Notes: generated by a model not told the origin, from the sequence alone. A stretch of DNA of 44,049 nt from Thermodesulfobacteriota bacterium (GCA_036397855.1 DASWID010000193.1:1-44049), one strand, 5' to 3'. Shown: positions 27,231 to 35,523, counted from the stretch's first letter. Numbers and translations are program-made.

Positions 27231-28439
27231 TTAACTCAGATCTTCTTCATCTCTACCAAATAATTTCAATATACCATAAGTCGTATTTCTCTGTGCAGGT
27301 ATTCTTCCGATTTCTTTTGTTAGTCTTTGAAATTCTTCCGGTGGAAAATACTGCCCGTGATTTGCCCCTGCGGCCCGTGAGATATGCTCTTCCATCAGTG
27401 TGCCACCAAAATCATTTGCACCTGCGGTTAATGAGAACTGTGCGAATTCGGGGCCCTGCTTAACCCATGAAACCTGTATATTGTTTATCCAGCCCCGAAG
27501 CATAAGCCTGGATACACCATACATCTTTAATTGATCTAGATCTGTTGGCCCCGGGTTAACTTTACCCTTAGAGTGTTGAAATAACCTTGTGTTCCAAGGA
27601 ATGAACCGAAGGGGTACGAACTCGGTGAAGCCACCTGTTTCTTTTTGTATATCTCTAAGGATGCCTAAATGCCTTGCCCAGTGATATGATTTATCGACGT
27701 GTCCGTACATTATCGTTGATGTAGTTCTCATACCAGCCTTATGTGCCTTTCTCACGACGTCGATCCAGGTTTGTGTAGGTATCTTCCTGGGAGCGATTAC
27801 GGTCCGTACTTCCTCATCCAGGACCTCCGCGGCGGTACCGGGGAAGGTATCATGACCTGCTTCCTTTAGCATTTCGATAAAGTCTTCTTCACTTATGTTA
27901 AGGGTCTTTGCGCCATAATAAATCTCAAAGGGTGAAAACGCATGTGTATGCATCTGGGGTACTGCCTTTTTTACGGATTTTATCAATTCGACATAAAAAT
28001 TTCCATCGATATCTGGATGCATACCGCCCTGCATACATACTTCGGTCGCGCCGTTTTCCCATGCCTCTATTGTTTTTTGCGCGATTTCCTCCATTGTTAA
28101 AAAGTAAGCCCTTTCATCTCCTTCGGGAGCCATGAAGTTACAGAATCCGCAATAGGTATTGCAGATGTTTGTAAAGTTAATGTTTCGGTTGATCACATAT
28201 GTTACGATATCCCCGACGTCTTCTTTTCTGATTTCGTCGGCCGATATCGCCAATGCCGAGATTTCATCCAAGTCTCTAATATTAAAAAGGTGTTCCCCTT
28301 CATTTACCGAAATTTCCTCTCCTTTAAAGGCCTTATCTATTATTGATGCGGTCTTCCCGTTTACTTTCGACAGTAGCGCGTCAATGCCTAGAGTCCTGTT
28401 TTCGTCGATCCTTTTTATTGCGTCTTTAATTTGTTCCAT
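27231..28439 (-). CDS. cofH: FO synthase subunit 2 (CofH)
   Basis: A radical SAM enzyme that works with CofG to make 7,8-didemethyl-8-hydroxy-5-deazariboflavin (FO), the deazaflavin core of F420. The cluster motif is C-x3-C-x2-C in NICNTYCGFCNF. EVCMQGGMHPDIDGNFY and HAFSPFEIYYGA are typical of CofH rather than MqnC or MqnE. A strong AGGAGG (28446-28451) sits six bases upstream of ATG 28439, which settles the start; the in-frame TTG at 28445 abuts that site and is ruled out. This gives 402 residues. It overlaps cofG by 14 bases, so the two FO synthase subunits are translationally coupled. Confidence 0.94.
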   Translation of the reverse strand: MEQIKDAIKRIDENRTLGIDALLSKVNGKTASIIDKAFKGEEISVNEGEHLFNIRDLDEISALAISADEIRKEDVGDIVTYVINRNINFTNICNTYCGFCNFMAPEGDERAYFLTMEEIAQKTIEAWENGATEVCMQGGMHPDIDGNFYVELIKSVKKAVPQMHTHAFSPFEIYYGAKTLNISEEDFIEMLKEAGHDTFPGTAAEVLDEEVRTVIAPRKIPTQTWIDVVRKAHKAGMRTTSTIMYGHVDKSYHWARHLGILRDIQKETGGFTEFVPLRFIPWNTRLFQHSKGKVNPGPTDLDQLKMYGVSRLMLRGWINNIQVSWVKQGPEFAQFSLTAGANDFGGTLMEEHISRAAGANHGQYFPPEEFQRLTKEIGRIPAQRNTTYGILKLFGRDEEDLS

Positions 28440-29706
28440 TTTCAACCTCCTGCGATATCACAAATCCGCTCTTGTCGACAAAATTGCGTATGCGTTCGAG
28501 AACAGCTTTGCTTATGAATTCTTCGTTTATAAATTCAGGATAAACTGGGAGCCTTTCTTCTATTTTGAATCCAACTTCATCGCATAGACTCTTCATTTTC
28601 TTTATATGCGGCCATGGAGCCTCAGGGTTTACGTAGTCGATTGTAACTGGAGATACACCACCCAAATCGTTTATACCCGCAAAAATGAATAGTGGATAAG
28701 TCTCGGGATTTATATTTGGCGGGATTTGTATATTCATGTTATCTCCGAAAATGAGCCTTGATATTGCCACAGTCTTAAGCATTTCAACGAAGCCTGGGGG
28801 CGGATAATTCTGCATAATGATTCCATGCTTTGGACTGAAATTTTGTATTATTATTTCTTGAATATGACCATATTCGTCCGAAAGACCCTTTAATGCATAG
28901 AGCGAATCAATTCTTTCTTCCCATGTTTCACCGATGCCAACCAATATTCCGCTAGTCCAGGCAATTCTTAACTCTCCAGCCAGTTCCATTGTCCTCATTC
29001 TGAGCTTAGGAACCTTGTCAGCCGAGCGGTAGTGCGCTTGGCCTTTCTTCAGTAGTCTTGGGCTAATGTTTTCAAGCATGAGCCCCATGCTTGGATTCGA
29101 CTCTCTGAGGGCTACAAGCTCATCCCAAGTCGCCAATCCAAGGTTAGAATGAGGGAAAATTTTCTCCCTTAGTGCCACCTCACACATCGCTATCAGATAT
29201 TCTGCAGTTGTCTTGTAGCCAATCTTGCCAAGGGCTTCACGATAAACAGGGTAGACAAGTTCAGGTTTATCACCCGTTACGAAAAGGAGTTCAGTGCATC
29301 CAAGCTGCGCACCTTTTCTTGCCATCTCTGTTACTTCATCAGGAGATACAAAGAGTTCACCTTCATCTGGTTCAATTTTAAAGGTACAGTATCCGCAGTG
29401 ATCCCGGCAAAGTCTTGTAAGTGGAACAAATATATTTTTTGAGAAGCTGAGTGTCTTACCTTTGCCCCTGTCTCTGATTTTAGAGGCGGCCATTAACAAG
29501 TAGGCTATTTCTTCTGTTTTAAGATTGACGAGAAATAGTGCGTCTTCCCTATTAATTGACCCGAGCGAGTAGGCATCCTGTAATATCATCTCCAATCTTG
29601 TTGACGGCGTCTTTCCTGAGTTTACTTCAACGCCGTGTGATTTGAAGGAGGAATAAACATGTTCTGAAGAAAATAGATTGTCGGTTTCTTCAACAAATGA
29701 AATCAT
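28426..29706 (-). CDS. cofG: FO synthase subunit 1 (CofG)
   Basis: The radical SAM partner of CofH in FO synthesis. The 4Fe-4S motif C-x3-C-x2-C is in RLCRDHCGYCTF, near residue 95. Further on, NFSPKHGIIMQNYPPPG and FAGINDLGGVSPVTIDYVNP are characteristic of CofG. At 426 residues it is longer than many archaeal CofG proteins because of an N-terminal extension of about 60 residues (EDALFLVNLKTEEIAYLL region), also seen in the N-terminal half of fused FbiC. It starts at ATG 29706, 150 bases after cofD on the same strand. Confidence 0.94.
   Translation of the reverse strand: MISFVEETDNLFSSEHVYSSFKSHGVEVNSGKTPSTRLEMILQDAYSLGSINREDALFLVNLKTEEIAYLLMAASKIRDRGKGKTLSFSKNIFVPLTRLCRDHCGYCTFKIEPDEGELFVSPDEVTEMARKGAQLGCTELLFVTGDKPELVYPVYREALGKIGYKTTAEYLIAMCEVALREKIFPHSNLGLATWDELVALRESNPSMGLMLENISPRLLKKGQAHYRSADKVPKLRMRTMELAGELRIAWTSGILVGIGETWEERIDSLYALKGLSDEYGHIQEIIIQNFSPKHGIIMQNYPPPGFVEMLKTVAISRLIFGDNMNIQIPPNINPETYPLFIFAGINDLGGVSPVTIDYVNPEAPWPHIKKMKSLCDEVGFKIEERLPVYPEFINEEFISKAVLERIRNFVDKSGFVISQEVENGTN
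28446..28451 (-). promoter_or_regulatory. cofH: Strong ribosome-binding site for cofH inside cofG
   Basis: AGGAGG on the minus strand lies six bases from ATG 28439, within the last codons of cofG. It fixes the cofH start and suggests coupled translation at high efficiency. Confidence 0.75.
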
Positions 29707-29774
29707 CTTGAATTTTCCCTTTAAAATCTTCCCTGGGTTAGTTATAAATCAACTCAAGAACCCATCATTATTTA

Positions 29775-29807
29775 ATTATAGTCACATGATTCTGTGGTTG
29801 TTGTCAA
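29775..29807 (-). promoter_or_regulatory. Possible promoter between cofD and cofG
   Basis: On the minus strand a perfect TTGACA (29802-29807) and a perfect TATAAT (29775-29780) lie in the 150-base gap. Their spacing is 21 bases, longer than the usual 17, so they may not work as a pair. If active it would give cofGH a promoter separate from cofD. Confidence 0.3.
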
Positions 29808-29856
29808 GTCTTTTCTGACCGTAATTTATTAACGATTTAACACTTCAGTGATTTGG

Positions 29857-30783
29857 TTATGCCGATAATTTCAATACCTGTTTTGCCACCTGCTCTGCTT
29901 TTTCGTCTTCATTCATGATTGTATCGAGTACAAATAACTCAATACCTAATTGTTTTATTGCAGTTTCTTCAAGAGCGTCTTTTTCGTCGATTACCATCCC
30001 ATCAATGAAATCCTTATAGAGTTTAGCTACTTGTGTTGATGATACCTCAAGGCCAATGCCCTTCATCAGCCTGTCAGCCGGACCCTTTAATGGTTTTCCA
30101 CCGACGAGTGGGCTGATTGCAATTATCCTGGCTTTTGTCCTTTGGAGTGCTTCTCTTATCTTAATTATCTTGAGTATGGGACCAATACTAATAATCGGAT
30201 TGCTTGGGCATATTATTATTAACCTTGACTCTTCTATCGCGTCTATTACGCCCGGCGCCGGGTTTGCTTTTTCAATGCCCCTAATGAATACTGATTTCAC
30301 CGTTGGTTTCATCTGTTTTTTTACTAGATATTCCTGAAAGTGCATTTCACCTTCGTCGGTAAGAATCCATGTTTCTACATCTTCATCGGTCATAGGGAGT
30401 ATCTTTATGTTGCCAACATCTAAGGCCTTTGCGATTCTGTCGGTAATCTCAGAGGGTTTAAATCCCTTTCCCCGCAGGTATGTTCGATAAATATGTGTTG
30501 CAATATCCCTATCGCCGAGGTTGAACCAGTCTTCTAAACCAAATTTTGTCAGGGCTTCCAGGCAGCTGAAGGTATCGTCCCTGATACCCCATCCTTTTTT
30601 CCTGTCTACAATGTCTGACAGCCAGTAGATTACTATATCTATATCTGGGGAGATTTTTAAGCCAGAGATAGATATGTCATCCCCGGTATTGACTATTACT
30701 GTGAGCGATTCTCCATTTATGACTTTGGAGAGGCCCCTTAAGAACTTTGCTGCCCCAACCCCTCCACCAAGGGCTGTTATCAT
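29857..30783 (-). CDS. cofD: 2-phospho-L-lactate (or PEP-derived) transferase CofD
   Basis: Transfers the phospholactyl (or phosphoenolpyruvyl) moiety from its GDP-activated donor to FO, making F420-0 or dehydro-F420-0. The N-terminal ALGGGVGAAKFLRGL and VNTGDDISISGLKISPDID are family signatures. CPSNPIISIGPIL and SPLVGGKPLKGPADRLMKG fit the nucleotide site. At 308 residues it is full length. It begins at ATG 30783 and is the first gene of a cofD-cofG-cofH run. The donor-making enzyme CofC/FbiD is not in this window, so it cannot be told which donor is used. Confidence 0.94.
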   Translation of the reverse strand: MITALGGGVGAAKFLRGLSKVINGESLTVIVNTGDDISISGLKISPDIDIVIYWLSDIVDRKKGWGIRDDTFSCLEALTKFGLEDWFNLGDRDIATHIYRTYLRGKGFKPSEITDRIAKALDVGNIKILPMTDEDVETWILTDEGEMHFQEYLVKKQMKPTVKSVFIRGIEKANPAPGVIDAIEESRLIIICPSNPIISIGPILKIIKIREALQRTKARIIAISPLVGGKPLKGPADRLMKGIGLEVSSTQVAKLYKDFIDGMVIDEKDALEETAIKQLGIELFVLDTIMNEDEKAEQVAKQVLKLSA

Positions 30784-31296
30784 TGATTAACCTTATAAAT
30801 ATAGATTACTATCTTTTTCTGGATAAGGACATTATTGAAAACAAAGAGCGTGAATTAACGCTGGGCATGAGCGTTAGAATAAGTTAGAGATCTATGAGTG
30901 TCAAGATTTACCGCGCCTATCATTATCCGAGAACTGGTAAAAGCAGTTAGGTGGATTTGATTGAATTAAAGCTCAGACTCAGTCCTCTTGGCGCCGACAA
31001 ATTTAATTATTATTGGAGGGTATTTCGTTAAAATGATAATTCTACTATAAGTGGCTGATAAGTAATTTGACAAAGAGATTCTGATGACTCATCATCTCAA
31101 CATACTACTTGAGGTGGTATTTACATGAGAGATATAGTTACGAACAATTTTGCTTTTTGGTACGAGAGCAATAAGAGAAAAATGTAATGCTATTTCATCA
31201 AATATTATGGAAATTATAAGGTAAGAGATTGTATTTTTTGGAAGATATACGTGATCAGCATTAGTGGAGAACATATTGAGATTTAGGTGAGAATCC
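30784..31296. other. Divergent gap between cofD and the thiolase gene
   Basis: A 513-base gap with no gene I can support. It should contain the promoters of both flanking operons. The only clear structure is a perfect 7-bp inverted repeat at 30856-30876. An antisense open frame at 31092-31412 runs into the thiolase gene and has no family features. Confidence 0.5.
30856..30876. promoter_or_regulatory. Perfect 7-bp inverted repeat upstream of cofD
   Basis: TAACGCT and AGCGTTA flank a 7-base spacer, 73-93 bases upstream of the cofD start. Its size and place would suit an operator for a dimeric repressor, but no regulator gene is adjacent. A chance palindrome is possible. Confidence 0.3.
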
Positions 31297-32463
31297 ATGA
31301 AGAATGTATCTGTTGTCGGAATAGGGAAAACTAAGTATGGGGTGTTACAGGAGAAAACATTCTTGGACATATCCGTGGAAGCGGGGAAAAAGGCAATGGA
31401 AGATGCTGGCATTGGCCCTGAAGATATAGAAGCCTTATACCTAGGAAACTATGGTGGAAGCGATTTTATCAATCAGAATCATCTCGCACCTTACGTGGGC
31501 TCAGCACTGGGTTTGGGAGTGCACGTTGCCTGTACTCATATTGAAAATGCTTGCGCTTCAGGGGGTTCCGCAGTGAGGGAGGGGATTCTCGCTATAAATT
31601 CAGGCATCGCTCGGATAGTTTTAGTTATCGGTGTTGAAAAGATGAATACGGTCACCACACCCATGGTTACAGAATTTCTAGCTAAGGCAGGGGATTGGGA
31701 AAATGAAGTAAGAGTCGGCTACACCTTTCCTTGCGCATTCGCAATGATGGCCAGAAGACACATGCATCAGTACGGGACTACCAGGAAGCATCTAGCTGCT
31801 GTGGCTGTAAAGAATCACAAAAACGGTCTTAATAATCCTACAGCGCATATGCATAAGTCTATTACTATTGATCAGGTTTTGGAGGATGACCGTATAGTAG
31901 CAGATCCACTTCGACTCTATGACTGTTCTTTAATAACAGATGGCGCATCGGCCGTTGTTCTGAGCGAAGAAAGCATGGCAAGAAGTTTTTCGGATAAGCC
32001 TGTCGATATAATAGGCTTCGGTCAGGCGATGGATCATTTTGTATTATATCAAAAGGATGATTTGACTAAATTTAACGCTACTGTGGAGGCGGCGGAGATG
32101 GCATTTACTATGGCAGGTGTAAAGCCTTCGGATATTGACGTAGCAGAAGTCCATGATTGTTTTACGATCGCTGAAATATTAGCAATTGAGGACTTGGGAT
32201 TTGTTCCTAAGGGCCAAGGAGGTCCTGCAACTGCTGATGGAATGACATCGCATGGGGGTAAGTTTGTGGTAAATCCCAGCGGAGGGCTTAAAGCCAAAGG
32301 ACATCCGGTAGGTGCAACTGGTGTTGACCAGATTGCTGAGATAGCACTTCAGCTTCGAGGGGAAGCCGATGCTAGACAGGTGAAAAATGCGGAAATTGGA
32401 CTAACCCATAATCTAGGTGGTTCCGGGGCCACATGTGTAGTCCATATTCTGGCAAGGAATTAA
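31297..32463 (+). CDS. Thiolase (archaeal/SCPx-like acetyl-CoA acyltransferase)
   Basis: A thiolase-fold enzyme of 388 residues for acyl-CoA condensation or cleavage. The nucleophile cysteine is in ENACASGGSAV near residue 88. Other active-site parts are EVHDCFTIAE and NPSGGLKAKGHPVGATG with the catalytic histidine, and the end motif NLGGSGATCVVHIL. In classical thiolases the second catalytic cysteine lies in CxG near the C-terminus; here that place reads GGSGATC, as in the SCPx/archaeal group. AGGTGA lies six bases upstream of ATG 31297. A DUF35 partner gene follows immediately, the arrangement seen in archaeal HMG-CoA-forming complexes and bacterial side-chain degradation pairs. The substrate is unknown. 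Confidence 0.88.
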   Translation: MKNVSVVGIGKTKYGVLQEKTFLDISVEAGKKAMEDAGIGPEDIEALYLGNYGGSDFINQNHLAPYVGSALGLGVHVACTHIENACASGGSAVREGILAINSGIARIVLVIGVEKMNTVTTPMVTEFLAKAGDWENEVRVGYTFPCAFAMMARRHMHQYGTTRKHLAAVAVKNHKNGLNNPTAHMHKSITIDQVLEDDRIVADPLRLYDCSLITDGASAVVLSEESMARSFSDKPVDIIGFGQAMDHFVLYQKDDLTKFNATVEAAEMAFTMAGVKPSDIDVAEVHDCFTIAEILAIEDLGFVPKGQGGPATADGMTSHGGKFVVNPSGGLKAKGHPVGATGVDQIAEIALQLRGEADARQVKNAEIGLTHNLGGSGATCVVHILARN

Positions 32464-32468
32464 ATGTG

Positions 32469-32792
32469 ATGGATGTTTCGATCCATAAATGTTCTTCCTG
32501 TGGCAGGTTTCAATCGCCGCCTGCATATTTCTGCATTTCATGTAAGTCGGATAAATTGGAATGGATAGAGATACCTGGTAGAGGAACTCTATATACTTAC
32601 TCCACAGTTTATGTTCCACTCTCAAGCCATGAGGACCAGGCTCCTTATACAGTGGCGATTGTTGAGTTTCAGGAAGATTTAAGGTTAACGGGTCGGTTAG
32701 TTAACTCAAATTCAGAAAATCTCGAGATAGGTGCTCAAGTGGAAGTTGTAGATGTTAGGGATGGGGTTTATTTTTTTGATATTTGTAAATGA
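32469..32792 (+). CDS. Zn-ribbon / OB-fold DUF35 protein, thiolase partner
   Basis: A small acyl-CoA-associated protein of 107 residues. The N-terminal zinc ribbon is HKCSSCGRF with FCISCKSDK (C-x2-C ... C-x2-C). An OB-fold then starts at WIEIPGRGTLYTYSTVY. In characterised cases such proteins bridge a thiolase to a second enzyme and channel the acyl-CoA. ATG 32469 is chosen because it is five bases after the thiolase stop and begins the family's usual N-terminus. An upstream in-frame ATG at 32433 lies within the thiolase gene and would add 12 atypical residues. The two genes form one operon. Confidence 0.88.
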   Translation: MDVSIHKCSSCGRFQSPPAYFCISCKSDKLEWIEIPGRGTLYTYSTVYVPLSSHEDQAPYTVAIVEFQEDLRLTGRLVNSNSENLEIGAQVEVVDVRDGVYFFDICK

Positions 32793-33112
32793 GAAAAAAC
32801 GAAGGGTTTGGATTCATCTATATTTATTATCCCTGGGTTTGAATATGTGCCCCATAATCCTGTCAACTTCTTCAAAAAACTTTTTTATCTCCGCGACCTT
32901 CTAGAGATTATTCATTTTGCACAGTTGGTCTTTTGATAGATAGAATTATCCTAATCTTGCGATAGTCGTTAGCGGTGGCAATTTCTGCAAGGAATTTAAC
33001 TTTACAAAAATTGACAGGTCTTTGCAGTATTTATAACCTGAATAAATCATATATTAAAATTGTTTTATTTTAAATTAGCAAATTCCATGTACCTTGCTAC
33101 AGGTTCCCCGCT

Positions 33113-33176
33113 GTCATAGCAATGACATTTACCTCAAAGTCATTGCGAAATTTGCGAAGCAAATTGAAGCAATCTC
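33113..33176. repeat. gtcattgcg...gaagcaatctc repeat pair
   Basis: A perfect GTCAT-AGCA-ATGAC hairpin (33113-33126) is followed by a unit from 33139 to 33176 that starts gtcattgcg, has an inner near-palindrome around gcgaaatttgcg, and ends gaagcaatctc. A truncated inverted piece, agattgcttcgtc, follows at about 33195. The family is also present at 919-952 and, more diverged, 137-170. Confidence 0.55.
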
Positions 33177-33270
33177 TTCTTTTTTTCCTGCTTTAGATTG
33201 CTTCGTCCCCTTCGAATTAGCTCAGGATGGGGACCGGAGCGCCACCAATATCGGAGGAGACTGATAAATT

Positions 33271-33359
33271 AGGGTAGGTCACGAGTCTTGCTCGTGACTA
33301 TTGGTTATCCCACCGGCAAGCCTGTCCTGAGTTTGTCGAAGGGACTGGTGGGCTACCCT
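33271..33359. repeat. Three-stem palindromic element with 23-base insert in its second loop
   Basis: The first 50 bases (33271-33320) match 26969-27018 with four differences, and the last 16 (33344-33359) match 27019-27034. Between them, exactly in the loop of the second hairpin, are 23 bases (33321-33343) that start cctgtcctgag and end tcgaaggg. These are a ttcgac-aactcagg type REP unit. About 35 bases downstream of both copies also match, so the host repeat is longer than its palindromic part. Confidence 0.8.
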
Positions 33360-33543
33360 TAGTCGCATTATTTCTTGAAAAAGAAAGATTTCCCCGTTGG
33401 CCGCAATTGTAGATGTTAGATATTTCGTGTACAAAATCCTTACAATTTCTCGAATAGATTTATTTTCATTAATTCTTTTCAGACTGAAAAGGGCTTGAAC
33501 GGCATTCGAAAGATTGCGTTAGGAAAATCAGAAACGAAGACGT

Positions 33544-33626
33544 TAAAATCTCCCTAAATCCCTCTTTTTTAAAGAGGGACTTGACAAATTTCCTCCTTTC
33601 CTAAAGGAGGATTAAGGAGGATTTTA
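33544..33626. repeat. Nested inverted-repeat (MITE-like) element, 83 bp
   Basis: The ends TAAAATC (33544-33550) and GATTTTA (33620-33626) are inverted. Inside lie two hairpins: CCCTCTTT/AAAGAGGG on the left, TCCTCCTTT/AAAGGAGGA on the right. The left half and the inverted right half resemble each other base for base (AAAATC-CCCT-AATCC pattern). It may be a miniature element or a head-to-head pair of one repeat. No open frame is inside. Confidence 0.6.
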
Positions 33627-33670
33627 GCTAAATTTTTGGACAGCCCTGTCGGAGCTAGGTCGAAGAGTTG

Positions 33671-33717
33671 CTTCTTTGTACCTGTGCTGAACTCGTTTCA
33701 GTATCAAGACAAAGAAG
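33671..33717. repeat. 9-bp hairpin with 23-base insert in its loop
   Basis: CTTCTTTGT (33671-33679) pairs with ACAAAGAAG (33709-33717). The uninterrupted form at 591-614 has loop ATCAAG; here the loop is A, then 23 bases (33681-33703), then TCAAG. The insert starts cctgtgctgaac and has the near-palindromic core CTGAACTCGTTTCAG. TA occurs on both sides of the first 21 inserted bases. Confidence 0.7.
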
Positions 33718-33915
33718 TTAGAAAGAAAACTAAGATAAATCAAGAAAATCCTTTTAAAGATTCTGTCCTCGGGATATCAGGCTTTAACAGCAATGACTGC
33801 AGAAACTGTTCGTTTACGTACTGATACCCTGCAGCTTGCTGTATGCTTGTTTATTTGATACTTTTATAAAGTTAGATAAATTTTAATGTAGCTTAGCAAT
33901 TACGGTGATTGACAC

Positions 33916-35523
33916 ATGAGTCTAGATTTAATCAGAAAACACAATACCTGGTTTACGAAGGGTCTTCTGATCCTACTGGTGATTACCTTTGTTGTCGGAT
34001 TTGGATTCAGTTTCCAGCAATTTGGTTTTGGAAGAGGAGTACCGCAGGGCACTGCGGCGGAGGTGAATGGCGAGAATATATCATTAATCGAATTCTTAAG
34101 GGTTAGAGAAAATCTTTATAAACAGTTTGGACAACAGGGGGAAGTCCCGGAGACGATCCAAAACTATATCAATCTCTCGGCTCTTAATCAATTAATAGAC
34201 TTAAAACTTCTCTCACAAAAGGCGAGAGCTATGGGATTTAGGGTGACGGATGAGGAATTGAGTGAGGCTATTAGATCCAACCCGGCTTTTCAGATAGATG
34301 GGCAATTCATCGGGACCGAAGCATATAAAACCCTTATAAGGCAATCGACAAATGATACTGTGAGTCATTTCGAAATGAAGTACAGGGAAGAAATTCTGGC
34401 CCAGAAGCTCGTAAATTTTATCAATGAAACGGCTAAGATCACGGATGAGGAGCTATTCAACATATACATGAAGCAAAATGAGAAGGTGAATCTATACTTT
34501 GTTGAGTTTTCTCCCGAGGAATACTCGGATTCCGTGTCACCTAACAAAGAAGAGATCTCGAGTTACTATGAAATGAATAAGGATGAATTCAAAACGCCGG
34601 AATTGAGAAGGATACGTTACTATAAATTAACGCCCGATAATCTGGAGAGTAAGGTGATGGTAAGTGATCAGGAGATCGAAGCCTACTACAATGCCTATCC
34701 TGATGAATTTAGGTCTGAGGAGAATGATGTATTACCCTTATCGGGCGTTAAAGAAAAGGTTAAGGATAAAATTAAAAAACAACGGGCGGAGTTTCTTAAA
34801 GATGATTTTCTAAAGGAACTTGATGAGAAATTTGAGAAAAGCTCGTTCACTGAATTAGCGCACCAGAACGGTATAGTTGATATTGCCGAGAGCAAAGTAT
34901 TTGCGGCTGGTGAAGCAATTGAGGGTATACCTCTTCAGGTAGTGAGCAAGGCCTTTTCTACGAATAAAGGTGAGAAGGCGTATTCGATAGCGGGAGATAC
35001 AATATGGATCATAGAAGTAGCAGAGGTATCGCCACCATACCAAAAACACTTGGATGAGGCGGAAGGGGAAGTTACAGAAAAAATAAAAACAACCAAAGCG
35101 AAAGAATCGTCCAGGCTGAAGGCTCAGCAGTTTCTGGAAGGATTAAATACGGCTAAAGAGGGAATAAAAGAATTTGCAAAATCTAAGGGGCTTGCAGTTG
35201 AAGAGACCGGCTTTTTCAGCCGTCTTGATAATGTTCCTAAAATCAACTCGGAAGAGTTGAAGAAAGAGGCTTTCTTCCTCGAGGAAAGTAAGCCTGTGGC
35301 CTCAACGGTTTATATCTCCGGTGATAGGTTTTATATCGTATCGTTAAAGGAAATTCAAGAACCGGATACGAAAGAATTTGAAGCAAAAAAAGCAGAACTG
35401 AGAGAGAATGAAATTGCTCACCGCAGGAATGACATTTTGTCAGAGTGGATCCAAAAGCTGAGAGAAGAGGCAAAGATTGTCCCGAATGAAAGTATAATTC
35501 GTCCAAGGGGTCAGGCCGGCTAA
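33916..35523 (+). CDS. PpiD/SurA-N-type membrane-anchored periplasmic chaperone
   Basis: A 535-residue protein with one N-terminal membrane anchor (about residues 16-38), then a SurA-N-like helical domain with the AEVNGENISLIEFLRVRENL opening near residue 50. PpiD proteins sit at the periplasmic exit of the Sec translocon and assist emerging proteins, which fits secA lying 3.9 kb downstream. I cannot see the parvulin active-site pattern (a RxRHIL-type strand and its partner motifs). After ELRRIRYYKL the chain goes directly to helical regions and a PpiD-like C-terminal domain. It may be a foldase-inactive chaperone. It starts at ATG 33916 with only a weak upstream GGTGA. Confidence 0.78.
   Translation: MSLDLIRKHNTWFTKGLLILLVITFVVGFGFSFQQFGFGRGVPQGTAAEVNGENISLIEFLRVRENLYKQFGQQGEVPETIQNYINLSALNQLIDLKLLSQKARAMGFRVTDEELSEAIRSNPAFQIDGQFIGTEAYKTLIRQSTNDTVSHFEMKYREEILAQKLVNFINETAKITDEELFNIYMKQNEKVNLYFVEFSPEEYSDSVSPNKEEISSYYEMNKDEFKTPELRRIRYYKLTPDNLESKVMVSDQEIEAYYNAYPDEFRSEENDVLPLSGVKEKVKDKIKKQRAEFLKDDFLKELDEKFEKSSFTELAHQNGIVDIAESKVFAAGEAIEGIPLQVVSKAFSTNKGEKAYSIAGDTIWIIEVAEVSPPYQKHLDEAEGEVTEKIKTTKAKESSRLKAQQFLEGLNTAKEGIKEFAKSKGLAVEETGFFSRLDNVPKINSEELKKEAFFLEESKPVASTVYISGDRFYIVSLKEIQEPDTKEFEAKKAELRENEIAHRRNDILSEWIQKLREEAKIVPNESIIRPRGQAG

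Larger units (their letters stand above)
32793..33915. other. 1.1-kb gene-free region, repeat-dense in its second half
   Basis: Positions 32793-33110 hold nothing I recognise. From 33113 to 33717 at least five palindromic units follow one another: 33113-33126, 33139-33176, 33271-33359, 33544-33626 and 33671-33717. Another degenerate REP core lies at 33212-33234. A 62-codon open frame (33636-33824) is made from repeat sequence and is not a gene. Promoter elements for the PpiD-like gene should lie after 33720. Confidence 0.6.

Noticed and set aside
27217-27234. Near-palindrome TTAACTTAGCTATGTTAA over the cofH stop codon as a terminator
   Set aside because: The stem is AT-rich with two mismatches and no T-run on the minus strand, so a terminator cannot be supported.
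31092-31412. 106-codon frame on the minus strand overlapping the thiolase start
   Set aside because: It is antisense to a clear gene for its 5' third and has no conserved features.
33636-33824. 62-codon open frame before the PpiD-like gene
   Set aside because: It covers the interrupted hairpin at 33671-33717 and REP remnants, and its translation shows no family or membrane pattern.
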